A DNA stretch of 64,000 nucleotides from Sediminibacterium roseum. GTDB taxonomy: Bacteria; Bacteroidota; Bacteroidia; Chitinophagales; Chitinophagaceae. Position 1 is the first letter of the stretch; every line of letters begins with the position of its first letter. Below are positions 7,772 through 16,687 of the stretch, piece by piece. The stretch covers positions 1,304,325 through 1,368,324 of the forward strand of contig NZ_JAACJS010000015.1 in assembly GCF_009939005.1 (NCBI RefSeq), in the 5' to 3' direction. A program made the position numbers and the translations under genes. The notes below the pieces were generated by a model. It worked only from the letters and a program-made list of their open reading frames with translations, ran no database searches and was not told the DNA's origin.

Positions 7772-8803
7772 TTGACAATGGCCAAAAAAGTAGTCACCCT
7801 CGGCGAGATCATGCTGCGCCTTTCCACTCCCGGTTTTTCAAGATTTGTTCAGGCAGACAGCCTCGACGTTACTTACGGCGGCGGCGAAGCCAATGTTGCC
7901 GTGGCGCTTTGCAATTACGGCCTGAATGGGGTGTTTGTTACCAAGGTGCCTGATAATGCTTTGGGACAGGCAGCCATCAATCACATCCGTCGTTACGGGG
8001 TAGATACACAGTTCATCGCTCGCGGCGGCAAACGCCTGGGCATCTATTTCCTGGAAACAGGCGCTTCCATGCGCGCATCGCAGGTGATCTATGACCGCGC
8101 GGGCGCTTCGGTTGCGGAAATGGAGATCAGCGAATTTGATTTTGACAAGATCTTTGAAGGCGCGGATTGGTTCCATACCACCGGCATCACCCCCGCATTG
8201 AGCGATAAAGCTGCGGCACTTACACTTGCAGCGTTGAAAGCTGCCAAAGCAAAAGGCATTACAACAAGCATCGACCTTAACTACCGTAAAAAATTATGGA
8301 GCAAGGAAAAAGCAAGGGAAGTGATGACACAGCTCTGCCAATACGTTGATGTTTGCATAGGCAACGAAGAAGATGCAGACACCACGCTCGGCTTCAAGGC
8401 AGAAGGTACCGATGTAACCAAGGGAGAACTGAACCTCGATGGTTACAAAAGCGTTTTCAAACAGATGAAAGATAAGTTCGGGTTCAAATACATCGCATCC
8501 ACCCTGCGCGAGAGCCACAGCGCCTCAGACAACGGATGGAGCGCCCTGGTATACGACGGCAACGAGTTTTACCATACACGCCAATACGAAGTACGCATCG
8601 TGGACCGCGTAGGAAGCGGCGACTCATTTGCCAGCGGCTTCATCTACGGCCTGGTTACCGGTTTGCCGATGAACGAAGCTGCAGAGTTTGGCGTAGCTGC
8701 ATCAGCCATCAAGCATACCATTCCGGGCGACCTGAACCATGCAACACTAAGCGAGGTGAAGGAGCTGATGAAGGGCGATGGCAGCGGCAGGGTGCAACGC
8801 TAG
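7772..8803 (+). CDS. kdgK: 2-keto-3-deoxygluconate kinase (PfkB family)
   Basis: A 343-residue ribokinase-family sugar kinase that phosphorylates KDG to KDPG, the substrate of Eda. It shows the N-terminal GGGEANVAVALCNYGL substrate motif and the C-terminal anion-hole/catalytic motif VDRVGSGDSFASGFIYGL, where the usual GAGD reads GSGD with the catalytic Asp kept. The start may be ATG 7772 or 7778 (MAKKVVTLGEIM). It is followed by a yhcH-family gene and a terminator, and is transcribed away from eda across a shared operator. Confidence 0.92.
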   Translation: MTMAKKVVTLGEIMLRLSTPGFSRFVQADSLDVTYGGGEANVAVALCNYGLNGVFVTKVPDNALGQAAINHIRRYGVDTQFIARGGKRLGIYFLETGASMRASQVIYDRAGASVAEMEISEFDFDKIFEGADWFHTTGITPALSDKAAALTLAALKAAKAKGITTSIDLNYRKKLWSKEKAREVMTQLCQYVDVCIGNEEDADTTLGFKAEGTDVTKGELNLDGYKSVFKQMKDKFGFKYIASTLRESHSASDNGWSALVYDGNEFYHTRQYEVRIVDRVGSGDSFASGFIYGLVTGLPMNEAAEFGVAASAIKHTIPGDLNHATLSEVKELMKGDGSGRVQR

Positions 8804-8910
8804 GCGAAAGAGAGCGGGAACCCGGTGCGCAGGTGTTGAAATTAATGTTCACATTACTGCGAGGGGATAACTGTTTCCTGCACTTCCTTATCATTCATAA
8901 AAAACAAAAC

Positions 8911-9363
8911 ATGGTATTAGATCATTTATCCCAATCCTCAAAATACACATCGCTGCATCCTTTGTTTGCGAAGGCATTTGCGTACATTGAACAGGCCGAT
9001 CTTGCTTCGCTGGAAGTGGGAAAGTTTGATATCGACGGCAACAACATCCGCGCGATCGTTTCAGACAGCAATGGAAAAACAGCTGACGAGAGCACCGCGA
9101 AATTTGAGTGCCACAATGCACACATCGATATCCAGGTCTGCATCCGCGGCCGTGAACGCATGGGCTGGAAGGCCCGTGGCACCTGTATTGCACCACGAGG
9201 TGAATACAATGCGGAGAAAGATGTTTTGTTCTACGATGATAAACCCGATATGTTTTTTGGGTTGACCGATAACCAGTTCACTATTTTTTTCCCCGAAGAT
9301 GTTCATGCACCGATGATCGGTGAAGGTATGATCAAGAAACTGGTGATCAAGGTGAAAATATAG
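8911..9363 (+). CDS. YhcH/YjgK/YiaL family protein (DUF386)
   Basis: A 150-residue cupin-like protein of the YhcH/YjgK/YiaL (DUF386) family, whose members sit in many sugar-acid and sialic-acid operons. The start at 8911 (MVLDHLSQSS) is well inside a longer open frame that overlaps kdgK. The family's metal-site residues are plausible in HNAHIDIQVCIRGRE and FFPEDVHAPM. It lies 107 bp after kdgK, before a terminator. Its role may be mutarotation or isomerisation of an acidic sugar, by family and context only. Confidence 0.85.
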   Translation: MVLDHLSQSSKYTSLHPLFAKAFAYIEQADLASLEVGKFDIDGNNIRAIVSDSNGKTADESTAKFECHNAHIDIQVCIRGRERMGWKARGTCIAPRGEYNAEKDVLFYDDKPDMFFGLTDNQFTIFFPEDVHAPMIGEGMIKKLVIKVKI

Positions 9364-9384
9364 CGCACAGAAGCGTTGTTAGGT

Positions 9385-9439
9385 TAAGGGAGTTAAAGAG
9401 ATAACAGGCTTACGGTCCGTTGTCTTTTTAACTCCTTTT
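9385..9439 (+). terminator. Terminator after kdgK-yhcH
   Basis: A long imperfect inverted repeat (left arm AAGGGAGTTAAAGAGATAAC, right arm GTTGTCTTTTTAACTCCTTT) that starts about 20 bp after the yhcH stop and is followed by CATTTTT. G-T pairs and a few mismatches interrupt the stem. Confidence 0.7.
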
Positions 9440-9529
9440 CATTTTTGAACACATTGCCAGCCGGTTTAACTTTTCACTGGTGCGTGCAACAGAAGCGTGC
9501 TGTGCTGTGTCAACCGTGAAAATAAAAAC

Positions 9530-10021
9530 ATGCACAGGATCACAATTGTTCTTGCCATATTGCTTTCTGCATCGTGTTCAAAAAGGCCCCCGCAGGCAGT
9601 TGTTAAACACGATGTTGCCGTTTACAAACTTTTATCGTACCAGTCGCTCGCCGGCCAATGCAGGGTGGACCCTTCAACGGCAGTGCTGGACGTGAACCCG
9701 TTGATAGAAGAAGCAGGGATCGTTCGTTACGATAGCGCCGCCTGTATTTATACACTTACGGATGCGGCTGCGCAAAAAATAACGGCGCTTCCGCCGCGAA
9801 CGGCGTTGGCCTTTACCGTGGATAAAGAAGTGATCTACTACTTTGTATACATGCCGCTGTTTACCAATTCAGAATGCAGGGAATCGATCGTGACCACGAT
9901 GATCACGGGGCCAACCATGCCGGTAAGATTGGGATACCCTCCCTATCCCGAGCCCAATATCCCCGACCAGCGGAACGACAAAAGATTGATGGATGCTTTA
10001 CAGGCAAAAGGAAAACTGTAA
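9530..10021 (+). CDS. Hypothetical lipoprotein
   Basis: A 163-residue protein that I do not recognise. The chosen start at 9530 gives a short hydrophobic signal ending in a loose lipobox (ILLSASC), so export and lipidation are likely. The mature part is mixed alpha/beta, with PLFTNSECRESIVTTMI and a Pro-rich stretch (RLGYPPYPEPNIPD) near the end. It lies between the kdgK-yhcH operon and the convergent kduI. The pectin context is positional only and should not be read as function. Confidence 0.6.
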   Translation: MHRITIVLAILLSASCSKRPPQAVVKHDVAVYKLLSYQSLAGQCRVDPSTAVLDVNPLIEEAGIVRYDSAACIYTLTDAAAQKITALPPRTALAFTVDKEVIYYFVYMPLFTNSECRESIVTTMITGPTMPVRLGYPPYPEPNIPDQRNDKRLMDALQAKGKL

Positions 10022-10037
10022 ATAAATGCTTTACCGG

Positions 10038-10868
10038 CTATCGCATTTCAGCGATGGCCACGGGATCCATGTCGGTAAATGTGTAATTCTCTCCCGCCAT
10101 CGCCCAGATAAAAGTATAATTGGTGGAACCCGGCCCGCAGTGCACAGACCATGGCGGTGAGATGATCGCTTCATGGTTGGCCATTACTACGTGGCGTGTT
10201 TCCTGGGGCTCGCCCATCAGGTGGAAAATGCGGTGCGCCTCGGGCAGGTCGAAATAAAAGTACACTTCCATGCGGCGCGTATGTGTATGCGGAGGAACGG
10301 AGTTCCATACGCTTCCGTCTTTCAATGCAGTAACGCCCATTACCAGTTGGCAGCTTTGTATGCCATCTGCATGAATGTATTTGTAGATCGTTCTTTCGTT
10401 GGCCGTTGCTTTCTCTCCCAGGTTCACCTGCGCAGATTCTTCTTTCGCCATTTTTGTATTGGGATAAGCATGGTGCGCGGTTGTTGACATTAAAAAGAAA
10501 TGGGCCGCATCGTCTTTTGATTTGCTTGAAAAAGAAACGGATTTTGTTCCCTTACCGAGATAGAGGCAATCCAGTTTGTTCAGCTCATACGCAACGCCAT
10601 CCGCAACCACCGTTCCGGCACCCGATACATTGATGATCCCGAGCTCACGCCTTTCTAAAAAATACGCTGCACGCAACTCTGCCTCATTCGGAAGTTCCAC
10701 CGTCTTTGAAACCGGCTTTACGCCACCCACGATCACGCGGTCGAAATGAGAGTAGACAAGTTTGATCTCATCTGCTTTCATCAGCTCCTGCACTAAAAAG
10801 TTGGAACGGAGCTCTTCGGTACACATGCCTTTTACTTCTTTGGGACTGCATTGAAAACGTACTTCCAT
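10038..10868 (-). CDS. kduI: 5-keto-4-deoxyuronate isomerase
   Basis: A 276-residue metal-dependent cupin that isomerises 5-keto-4-deoxyuronate to 3-deoxy-D-glycero-2,5-hexodiulosonate. Zinc ligands are visible in PPHTHTRRMEVYFYF (two His and a Glu), with the fourth His likely in PPWSVHCGPG. The C-terminal NYTFIWAMAGEN is typical. The start was set at ATG 10868 (MEVRFQCSPKEV); the longer frame would overlap kduD. It lies 106 bp after kduD at the end of the long leftward run and handles the unsaturated uronate released by lyase and GH105. Confidence 0.94.
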   Translation of the reverse strand: MEVRFQCSPKEVKGMCTEELRSNFLVQELMKADEIKLVYSHFDRVIVGGVKPVSKTVELPNEAELRAAYFLERRELGIINVSGAGTVVADGVAYELNKLDCLYLGKGTKSVSFSSKSKDDAAHFFLMSTTAHHAYPNTKMAKEESAQVNLGEKATANERTIYKYIHADGIQSCQLVMGVTALKDGSVWNSVPPHTHTRRMEVYFYFDLPEAHRIFHLMGEPQETRHVVMANHEAIISPPWSVHCGPGSTNYTFIWAMAGENYTFTDMDPVAIAEMR

Positions 10869-10974
10869 TTTGTTATTTTTTGGTTGCCAGATCCGGATGA
10901 ACATTCGACAGCGAATCTGAATATTTAATATTTCCCTTGAACAGCGGCCGCAAAAGGGTTGCGTTCCTGCGCTT

Positions 10975-11739
10975 CTATCTTCCCATCCATCCACCATCAA
11001 CCGTGAGGATGGTGCCGCTCACATAGTTGGCTGCTTCTGATGCGAGGAACACAGCGGGACCTTTGAAATCTTCTGGCTGCCCCCAGCGTGCGGCGGGTAT
11101 GCGCGACAGGATAGCTGCGCTTCTGTCCGGATCGTTCCGCAATGCCTCGGTATTATCTGTTGCGATGTATCCCGGTGCGATGCCATTTACATTCACGCCT
11201 TTCGACGCCCATTCGTTCGCCAATGCCTTCACGAGGCTGCTCAATGCTCCTTTACTCGCTGCATAGCCCGGCACGTTGATACCGCCCTGGAAGCTCAGCA
11301 GCGAGCAGGTAAATATAATTTTTCCTGAACCTTTTTCGATCATTTTTTTACCGATCTCGCGCGCGAGAATAAAAGGTGCGTCGAGGTTGAGCGCCAGAAC
11401 GGTGTCCCAGTATTCATCGGGATGCTCTGCCGCCGGTTTGCGCATGATGGTTCCTGCATTGTTAACGAGGATATCGATCACCGGGTTTTCTGCCTGCAGC
11501 TTCTGAATAAAAGCGTACAAGGCTTCCCGGTCCGATAAGTTAGCCGCATATGCACGGAACTTTCTTCCAATCGCCTGCACCTGTTTTTCAATGTCGCTTC
11601 CCGATAATTCGAGCGACCCGGAAACACCGATGATGTCTGCGCCCGCTTCGGCCAGGCCGATCGCCATCGCTTTCCCGATGCCTTTGTTACAACCCGTTAC
11701 CAGTGCGGTTTTGCCGCTGAGATCGAATAAAGATGCCAT
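10975..11739 (-). CDS. kduD: 2-dehydro-3-deoxy-D-gluconate 5-dehydrogenase (SDR)
   Basis: A 254-residue short-chain dehydrogenase that reduces the KduI product to KDG. It shows the cofactor motif TGCNKGIGKAMA, NNAGTIMRKPA, a catalytic Ser about 13 residues before the Tyr, and YAASKGALSSLVKAL with Tyr and Lys. The DNTEALRNDPDRSAAILSRIP region matches KduD rather than generic SDRs. It starts 3 bp after the gapN stop and precedes kduI, so transcription is probably shared. Confidence 0.92.
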   Translation of the reverse strand: MASLFDLSGKTALVTGCNKGIGKAMAIGLAEAGADIIGVSGSLELSGSDIEKQVQAIGRKFRAYAANLSDREALYAFIQKLQAENPVIDILVNNAGTIMRKPAAEHPDEYWDTVLALNLDAPFILAREIGKKMIEKGSGKIIFTCSLLSFQGGINVPGYAASKGALSSLVKALANEWASKGVNVNGIAPGYIATDNTEALRNDPDRSAAILSRIPAARWGQPEDFKGPAVFLASEAANYVSGTILTVDGGWMGR

Positions 11740-11741
11740 GG

Positions 11742-13367
11742 TTAGAATATGAACTTGGTGCTTAAAAAATTGGATTCATGCTCGCTCACAATTTCATTGA
11801 TGATCTGTTTGTTGCTCTCCGTAAGCTTCGCCGCTACCAATGAACGGATGGAGAAAGAACGCAGCGCATCTACAACAGAAAGGGTTCCTTCCGCGCTGTC
11901 TTTTCGCCCGGTGAACGGAAATACATCTGGCCCGCGCTGGCATTGGCAATTGATGTTTACCCTGCTCACCTGGTTCACCAGCGGATCAATGAGCGATGCA
12001 AGTTCTTTGTCGTTGTTGCTGAAGATACTTACCTGCTGCCCGTGCGTAGATTCGATCAGGTATTCTATCGTTTCTTCCACATGGTCAAAAGGGATCACGG
12101 GTATCAACGGCCCAAACTGTTCCTCGCGGTATAATTTCATCTTATTGTTAACCGGGTACAGCACTGCCGGGTAAACAAACGACTCAACTGTGGCACCACC
12201 GTTTTCGTTCATAACCTTCGCGCCATTCGCCACGGCATCGTCTATGCATTCTTTGAGGTAGGCAGGTTTGTTTGGCTCGGGCAATGGCGTTAATGCAACA
12301 CCTGCTTCCCATGGCATACCGTATTTCAACTTGTTTACCTCGGCAGATAATTGCTTTACAAAATCATCCGCAATGCTCCTGTGAACGAACACGATCTTCA
12401 AAGCGGTACAACGCTGGCCGTTGAACGACAAACTGCCCAATACCGTTTCCTGCACCGCGAGTTTCACATCAGCGTTGGAGGTAATGATGGCGGCATTCTT
12501 CGCGTCCAGTCCCAATATGGCACGCAGGCGGTTCACTTTCGGGTGCAGTTTCTTCAGTTCATTCGCCACTTTGCTGGAGCCGATCAAAGTAAGCACATTG
12601 ATTTTTCCCGATTGCATCAATCCCGGAACGATCACATTTCCCCTTCCGTAGATCGTATTCACCACTCCTTTCGGAAAACATTCCTGGAACGCTTTCAGCA
12701 ACGGGTAGTGCAGTAAAGTACCGTGTTTCGGAGGTTTGAACAACAATGTATTTCCCATGATGATCGCGGGGATCAGCGTGGTAAATGTTTCATTCAAAGG
12801 ATAATTGAAGGGCCCCATGCACAATACAACACCCAGCGGTGAGCGGCGTATCTGCGCAGCAATTCCCTGTTCGATCGTAAAGCGCGAAGAGTCGCGGTCA
12901 ATGTCTTTCAAGGCGTCGATGGTTGCGTAAATGTATTCAACCGTACGATCGAATTCCTTTACCGAATCGCTGTACGATTTGCCGATCTCCCACATGATGA
13001 GTTTCACCACGATGTCTTTCTGCTCACGCATCTTGCCGATGAATTTCTCAATGCATTTGATCCGGTCGGCAACGCTCATCGTTGGCCATTGGCCACGGCC
13101 GTTGTCGTACGCAGCCACTGCAGTATCCAATGCTTCAAACGCTTCTTTCTCTGTGCACACGGGGTAGGTACCGATCAGTTTGCGCTGCAGGCCATTTTCT
13201 GTACGGATGCATACAGGAGAATACACTTCCTGCACCTTCCCGTTCCAGGGCTTCATTTCACCGTTGCACAAATATTCGCGTTGGTGGATCTCTTCTTTGA
13301 TCGCATACTGTTCGGGGATCTCATTCTCCCGCACAAACATTTTTTCCAGATCTTCTGTAAATGACAT
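11742..13367 (-). CDS. gapN: Aldehyde dehydrogenase, NADP-dependent glyceraldehyde-3-phosphate dehydrogenase-like (GapN)
   Basis: A 541-residue ALDH-superfamily enzyme from ATG 13367 (MSFTEDLEKMF). The catalytic cysteine is in FNGQRCTALKIV (about residue 318), and GPFNYPLNETFTTLIPA is the substrate/cofactor loop. The overall match is to non-phosphorylating GapN, which oxidises glyceraldehyde-3-phosphate to 3-phosphoglycerate and makes NADPH. The usual general-base motif LELGGK reads LGLDAK (about residue 282), so Gly replaces the expected Glu and an acidic residue lies two positions on. It sits 3 bp before kduD, fitting oxidation of the triose phosphate made by Eda. A different aldehyde substrate is possible. 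Confidence 0.8.
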   Translation of the reverse strand: MSFTEDLEKMFVRENEIPEQYAIKEEIHQREYLCNGEMKPWNGKVQEVYSPVCIRTENGLQRKLIGTYPVCTEKEAFEALDTAVAAYDNGRGQWPTMSVADRIKCIEKFIGKMREQKDIVVKLIMWEIGKSYSDSVKEFDRTVEYIYATIDALKDIDRDSSRFTIEQGIAAQIRRSPLGVVLCMGPFNYPLNETFTTLIPAIIMGNTLLFKPPKHGTLLHYPLLKAFQECFPKGVVNTIYGRGNVIVPGLMQSGKINVLTLIGSSKVANELKKLHPKVNRLRAILGLDAKNAAIITSNADVKLAVQETVLGSLSFNGQRCTALKIVFVHRSIADDFVKQLSAEVNKLKYGMPWEAGVALTPLPEPNKPAYLKECIDDAVANGAKVMNENGGATVESFVYPAVLYPVNNKMKLYREEQFGPLIPVIPFDHVEETIEYLIESTHGQQVSIFSNNDKELASLIDPLVNQVSRVNINCQCQRGPDVFPFTGRKDSAEGTLSVVDALRSFSIRSLVAAKLTESNKQIINEIVSEHESNFLSTKFIF

Positions 13368-13474
13368 GTTGTTGTTTATGTTTTTTTTCGCGGCTATTGG
13401 ATCAATGCACGCGGTTGCTGATTCTGATGCACGCTGCAAAGCTGAACGATTCTTTCCTAAACCGCTTTATTAAT

Positions 13475-13492
13475 TACGAAAACGTTTGCACA
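13475..13492. promoter_or_regulatory. LacI-type operator-like site upstream of gapN
   Basis: TACGAAAACGTTTGCACA is an imperfect 18-bp palindrome with the same length, outer TACG and central CG step as the eda/kdgK operator. It lies in the uxaC-gapN gap, about 108 bp before the gapN start. It probably gives the gapN-kduD-kduI segment its own regulated promoter. Confidence 0.55.
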
Positions 13493-13526
13493 ACCTGAAT
13501 TTCAGAAAGTGTAAACTTTCCAAAAG

Positions 13527-14945
13527 TTATCCCTTGATAACCGTTTGCCATCCGAAATAATTGCGTGCGTTGTAAAAGCAGATGTCTTTTATTACTTTAC
13601 CCACCCATTCAATATCATCAGGCAATTCGCCGTTCTCTATTTCTTCTCCGAAAAGGTTGCAAAGTATGCGCCTGAAATATTCGTGCCGGGGAAACGATAA
13701 GAAGCTTCTTGAGTCTGTTAACATTCCCACAAAGCGGCTCAGCAATCCCATATTCGACAGTGCATTCATCTGTTTCACCATTCCGTCTTTCTGGTCGAGG
13801 AACCACCATGCCGAACCAAACTGTATCTTGCCTGCGATGGAACCATCGTTGTAATTGCCGATCATGGTTGCCATCAATTCATTATCTGCAGGGTTGAGGT
13901 TGTAGATGATGGTTCTCGCCAATTTATTATCGCTGTCAAGCTTGTTTAAGAAAGATGCCAGCGCTTTGGCCTGCGAAAAGTCGCCGATTGAATCCCAGCC
14001 TGTATCCGGCCCCAGTTGCTGCAGCATTCTTGCATTGTTGTTGCGCAGCGCGCCGAGGTGAAATTGCTGTACCCATCCTTTCTCCCAATCCCATTCGGCA
14101 AAATGGATCAGCATGGCCGAACGGAACTTGCGCTGCTCCGTAGCATTCAGTTCTTTGCCTGCGTGTATCTTGGTAAAGATGGAGTCGATCTCCGATCCCG
14201 TGAAATCATCGGCGTAAATTTCTTCCAGCCCATGATCCGAAACACGGCAACCGATGGAGGCAAAGAAATCGTGCCTGTTCTGTAACGCATACAGGAAATC
14301 ATCAAACGATGAAACCGTGATGCCGCTTACTTCTTCCAGTTTTTTCACATACGCATTGAAAGCAGGGGCGCTGCTCACATTCATCGCCTGGTCTGGGCGG
14401 AAGGCCGGCAATATCGGTATTTCAAACCCATCGTTCTTCAAACGGATGTGGTGCTCAAGCGTGTCAACCGGGTCGTCTGTGGTGCAAACCAGGGCCACAT
14501 TCATTTTGCGCAGCAGGTTCTTTACGGAATATTCTTTTGTCTGGATAAGCGCCGTGCAGGTATCATAGATCCTTGCGGCGCTGTCTGTATTGAGTATTTC
14601 ATTCACTCCAAAATAACGCTGCAGCTCAAGATGCGTCCAGTGATACAAAGGGTTGCGGAGTGTGTAGGGAACGGTTGCGGCCCACTGTTCAAATTTCTCG
14701 CGATCGCTTTTGTTGCCTGTGCAATAACTTTCATCTACACCATTGGTTCGCATGGCGCGCCATTTGTAATGATCGCCGTACAGCCACACTTCCGAGAGCG
14801 ACTGGAACTGGTGGTCATCGGCGATCTGTTGCGGCGACAAATGACAATGGTAATCGATGATCGGCATGTCTTTCGCATATGCATGATACAGGTGCTGTGC
14901 TGTTTTATTGGACAGCAAAAAATTTTCGTCCAGGAATTTTTTCAT
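13527..14945 (-). CDS. uxaC: Glucuronate/galacturonate isomerase
   Basis: A 472-residue member of the UxaC branch of the amidohydrolase-like superfamily; it converts D-galacturonate to D-tagaturonate and D-glucuronate to D-fructuronate. The first metal-site motif is IDYHCHLSP (residues 30-38), followed by EVWLYGDHYKWRAMR, the family's MRTNGV segment and CTTDDPVDTLEHH. Length is usual. It lies 95 bp after uxaA and 159 bp before gapN, all leftward. Confidence 0.95.
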   Translation of the reverse strand: MKKFLDENFLLSNKTAQHLYHAYAKDMPIIDYHCHLSPQQIADDHQFQSLSEVWLYGDHYKWRAMRTNGVDESYCTGNKSDREKFEQWAATVPYTLRNPLYHWTHLELQRYFGVNEILNTDSAARIYDTCTALIQTKEYSVKNLLRKMNVALVCTTDDPVDTLEHHIRLKNDGFEIPILPAFRPDQAMNVSSAPAFNAYVKKLEEVSGITVSSFDDFLYALQNRHDFFASIGCRVSDHGLEEIYADDFTGSEIDSIFTKIHAGKELNATEQRKFRSAMLIHFAEWDWEKGWVQQFHLGALRNNNARMLQQLGPDTGWDSIGDFSQAKALASFLNKLDSDNKLARTIIYNLNPADNELMATMIGNYNDGSIAGKIQFGSAWWFLDQKDGMVKQMNALSNMGLLSRFVGMLTDSRSFLSFPRHEYFRRILCNLFGEEIENGELPDDIEWVGKVIKDICFYNARNYFGWQTVIKG

Positions 14946-15040
14946 AATCGCCTTATTGGTTGCCTACAGTCTTAAAAAGAGAACTGTATCGAACGTATTA
15001 TCATTCGTACTTAAAACTTATCATTTATCGGTTTGAGCGA

Positions 15041-16687
15041 TCAAAGGCTCACTCCTCTTTTCCAGGGAATAAAATCGTCCTGGTTCAGCAAAACTGCTTT
15101 TGGTATCACTTCACCGCTTGCTGCGCGGATGCAGTATTCAAGTATCTCTTCTCCCATTTGTTCAATGGTCTTTTCCCCTTCGATGATGGCGCCCGTGTTG
15201 ATGTCTATGATATCGCCCATCCTCCTGGCGAGCGCTGAATTGGTGGCCACTTTGATGGTTGGGCAAACGGGGTTGCCGGTTGGGGTGCCCAGTCCCGTGG
15301 TAAACAGGATCAGTGTGGCGCCGCTTGCCGCTTTGCCCGTTGTTGCTTCCACATCGTTGCCCGGCGTGCATACCAGGCTCAGGCCGGGTTTGAGTGCGGG
15401 CTCGGTGTAATCGAGTACATCAACAACCGGCGACTCACCGCCTTTTTTTGCAGCGCCATTGCTCTTGATCGCGTCGGTGATCAATCCGTCTTTTATATTT
15501 CCGGGTGATGGGTTCATATCAAAACCAGAACCGGCACGCACGGCCTGGTCGCTGTACACCTGCATGAGGCTGATGAATTTTTTTGCAGCGGCCTCATCGA
15601 TCGTACGGTCGATCAACTGCTGTTCCGCACCGCACAACTCGGGAAACTCGGCGAGCAATACCTTTCCACCGAGCGCTACCACCAGGTCAGAAGTATAGCC
15701 AACTGCCGGGTTTGCAGAGATACCGCTGAACCCGTCGCTGCCACCGCATTTAACGCCGATGCACAACTTATCGAGTGTGGCAGGCTTTCTTTCGATCTTG
15801 TTGATTTCGATCAATCCTGAAAATGTCTTCCTGATCGCTTCAGTGATCAATTGTTCCTCGCTTTGCGATTGCTGCTGTTCAAAAACATACAGGGGCTTGT
15901 CGAAACCGGGGTTGCGTTGTTTGATATCGTCCAGCAGGTTCTGTGTCTGCAGGTTCTGGCAACCCAGGCTCAATACAGTCACGCCGGCCACGTTCGGATG
16001 ATCCGCATAAGCTGCAAGCAGTTTGCTCAGCGTGGCGGCATCCTGTCTTGTTCCGCCGCAGCCACCCTGGTGATTGAGGAATTTTATTCCATCCACATTT
16101 TTAAAAACGCGTTGTGTGGGCACCACCGATTCTTTTACAGAAAGATCAACAGCATCAATATCGCCGCCTTTTTTGTACAATTCAAGCAGGGTCTGCGTTT
16201 TCTGTTTGTATTTATCCGTTACATCGTAACCGAGCTGGCTGTGCAGCGCCTCGCGGATCACATCCAGGTTCCTGTTCTCACAAAACACGGTTGGCACAAA
16301 CAACCAGTAATTCGCAGTGCCCACGCGGCCGTCTGAACGGTGATAGCCGTTGAACGTGCGGTTTGCAAACTTTGACACATCGGGCGGCTGCCAGTTGTAA
16401 TGGTAGGGCCTGTATGCATAGGGTTCCGCTGCGTGTTTGGTATTGCTGGTGCTCATGCGGCTGCCCTTCTGTAAAGCGGTTTGTGCCTTGCCCACGAGCA
16501 CGCCGTACATGAGGATCGGATCGCCCGGCTGCATGTCCTGCATGAAGAATTTGTGTTTCGCGGGTATGTCTTCCTGCATGGTATATTCCTGCCCGTTAAA
16601 GGTCAATACTTCTCCTTTCGCGAGGTTATCGAGTGCAACCAATACATTATCATTCGGGTGTACCTGTAAAATTTTCTGCCTGCTCAT
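15041..16687 (-). CDS. uxaA: Altronate dehydratase
   Basis: A 548-residue iron-dependent dehydratase converting D-altronate to KDG. Residues about 1-85 form the SAF-type N-terminal domain, and residues 105-548 the UxaA catalytic domain, with GYHRSDGRVGTANYWL, HQGGCGGTRQDA, LGCQNLQT and GVKCGGSDGFSGISANPA. The Cys-rich motifs fit metal binding. Both domains are in one chain, as in E. coli UxaA. Its start overlaps the uxaB stop by 4 bp, so translation is coupled. Confidence 0.95.
   Translation of the reverse strand: MSRQKILQVHPNDNVLVALDNLAKGEVLTFNGQEYTMQEDIPAKHKFFMQDMQPGDPILMYGVLVGKAQTALQKGSRMSTSNTKHAAEPYAYRPYHYNWQPPDVSKFANRTFNGYHRSDGRVGTANYWLFVPTVFCENRNLDVIREALHSQLGYDVTDKYKQKTQTLLELYKKGGDIDAVDLSVKESVVPTQRVFKNVDGIKFLNHQGGCGGTRQDAATLSKLLAAYADHPNVAGVTVLSLGCQNLQTQNLLDDIKQRNPGFDKPLYVFEQQQSQSEEQLITEAIRKTFSGLIEINKIERKPATLDKLCIGVKCGGSDGFSGISANPAVGYTSDLVVALGGKVLLAEFPELCGAEQQLIDRTIDEAAAKKFISLMQVYSDQAVRAGSGFDMNPSPGNIKDGLITDAIKSNGAAKKGGESPVVDVLDYTEPALKPGLSLVCTPGNDVEATTGKAASGATLILFTTGLGTPTGNPVCPTIKVATNSALARRMGDIIDINTGAIIEGEKTIEQMGEEILEYCIRAASGEVIPKAVLLNQDDFIPWKRGVSL

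Noticed and set aside
8536..8910. 5' extension of the YhcH-family gene into kdgK
   Set aside because: The extension overlaps kdgK in another frame and has no family similarity; the family domain begins at ATG 8911.
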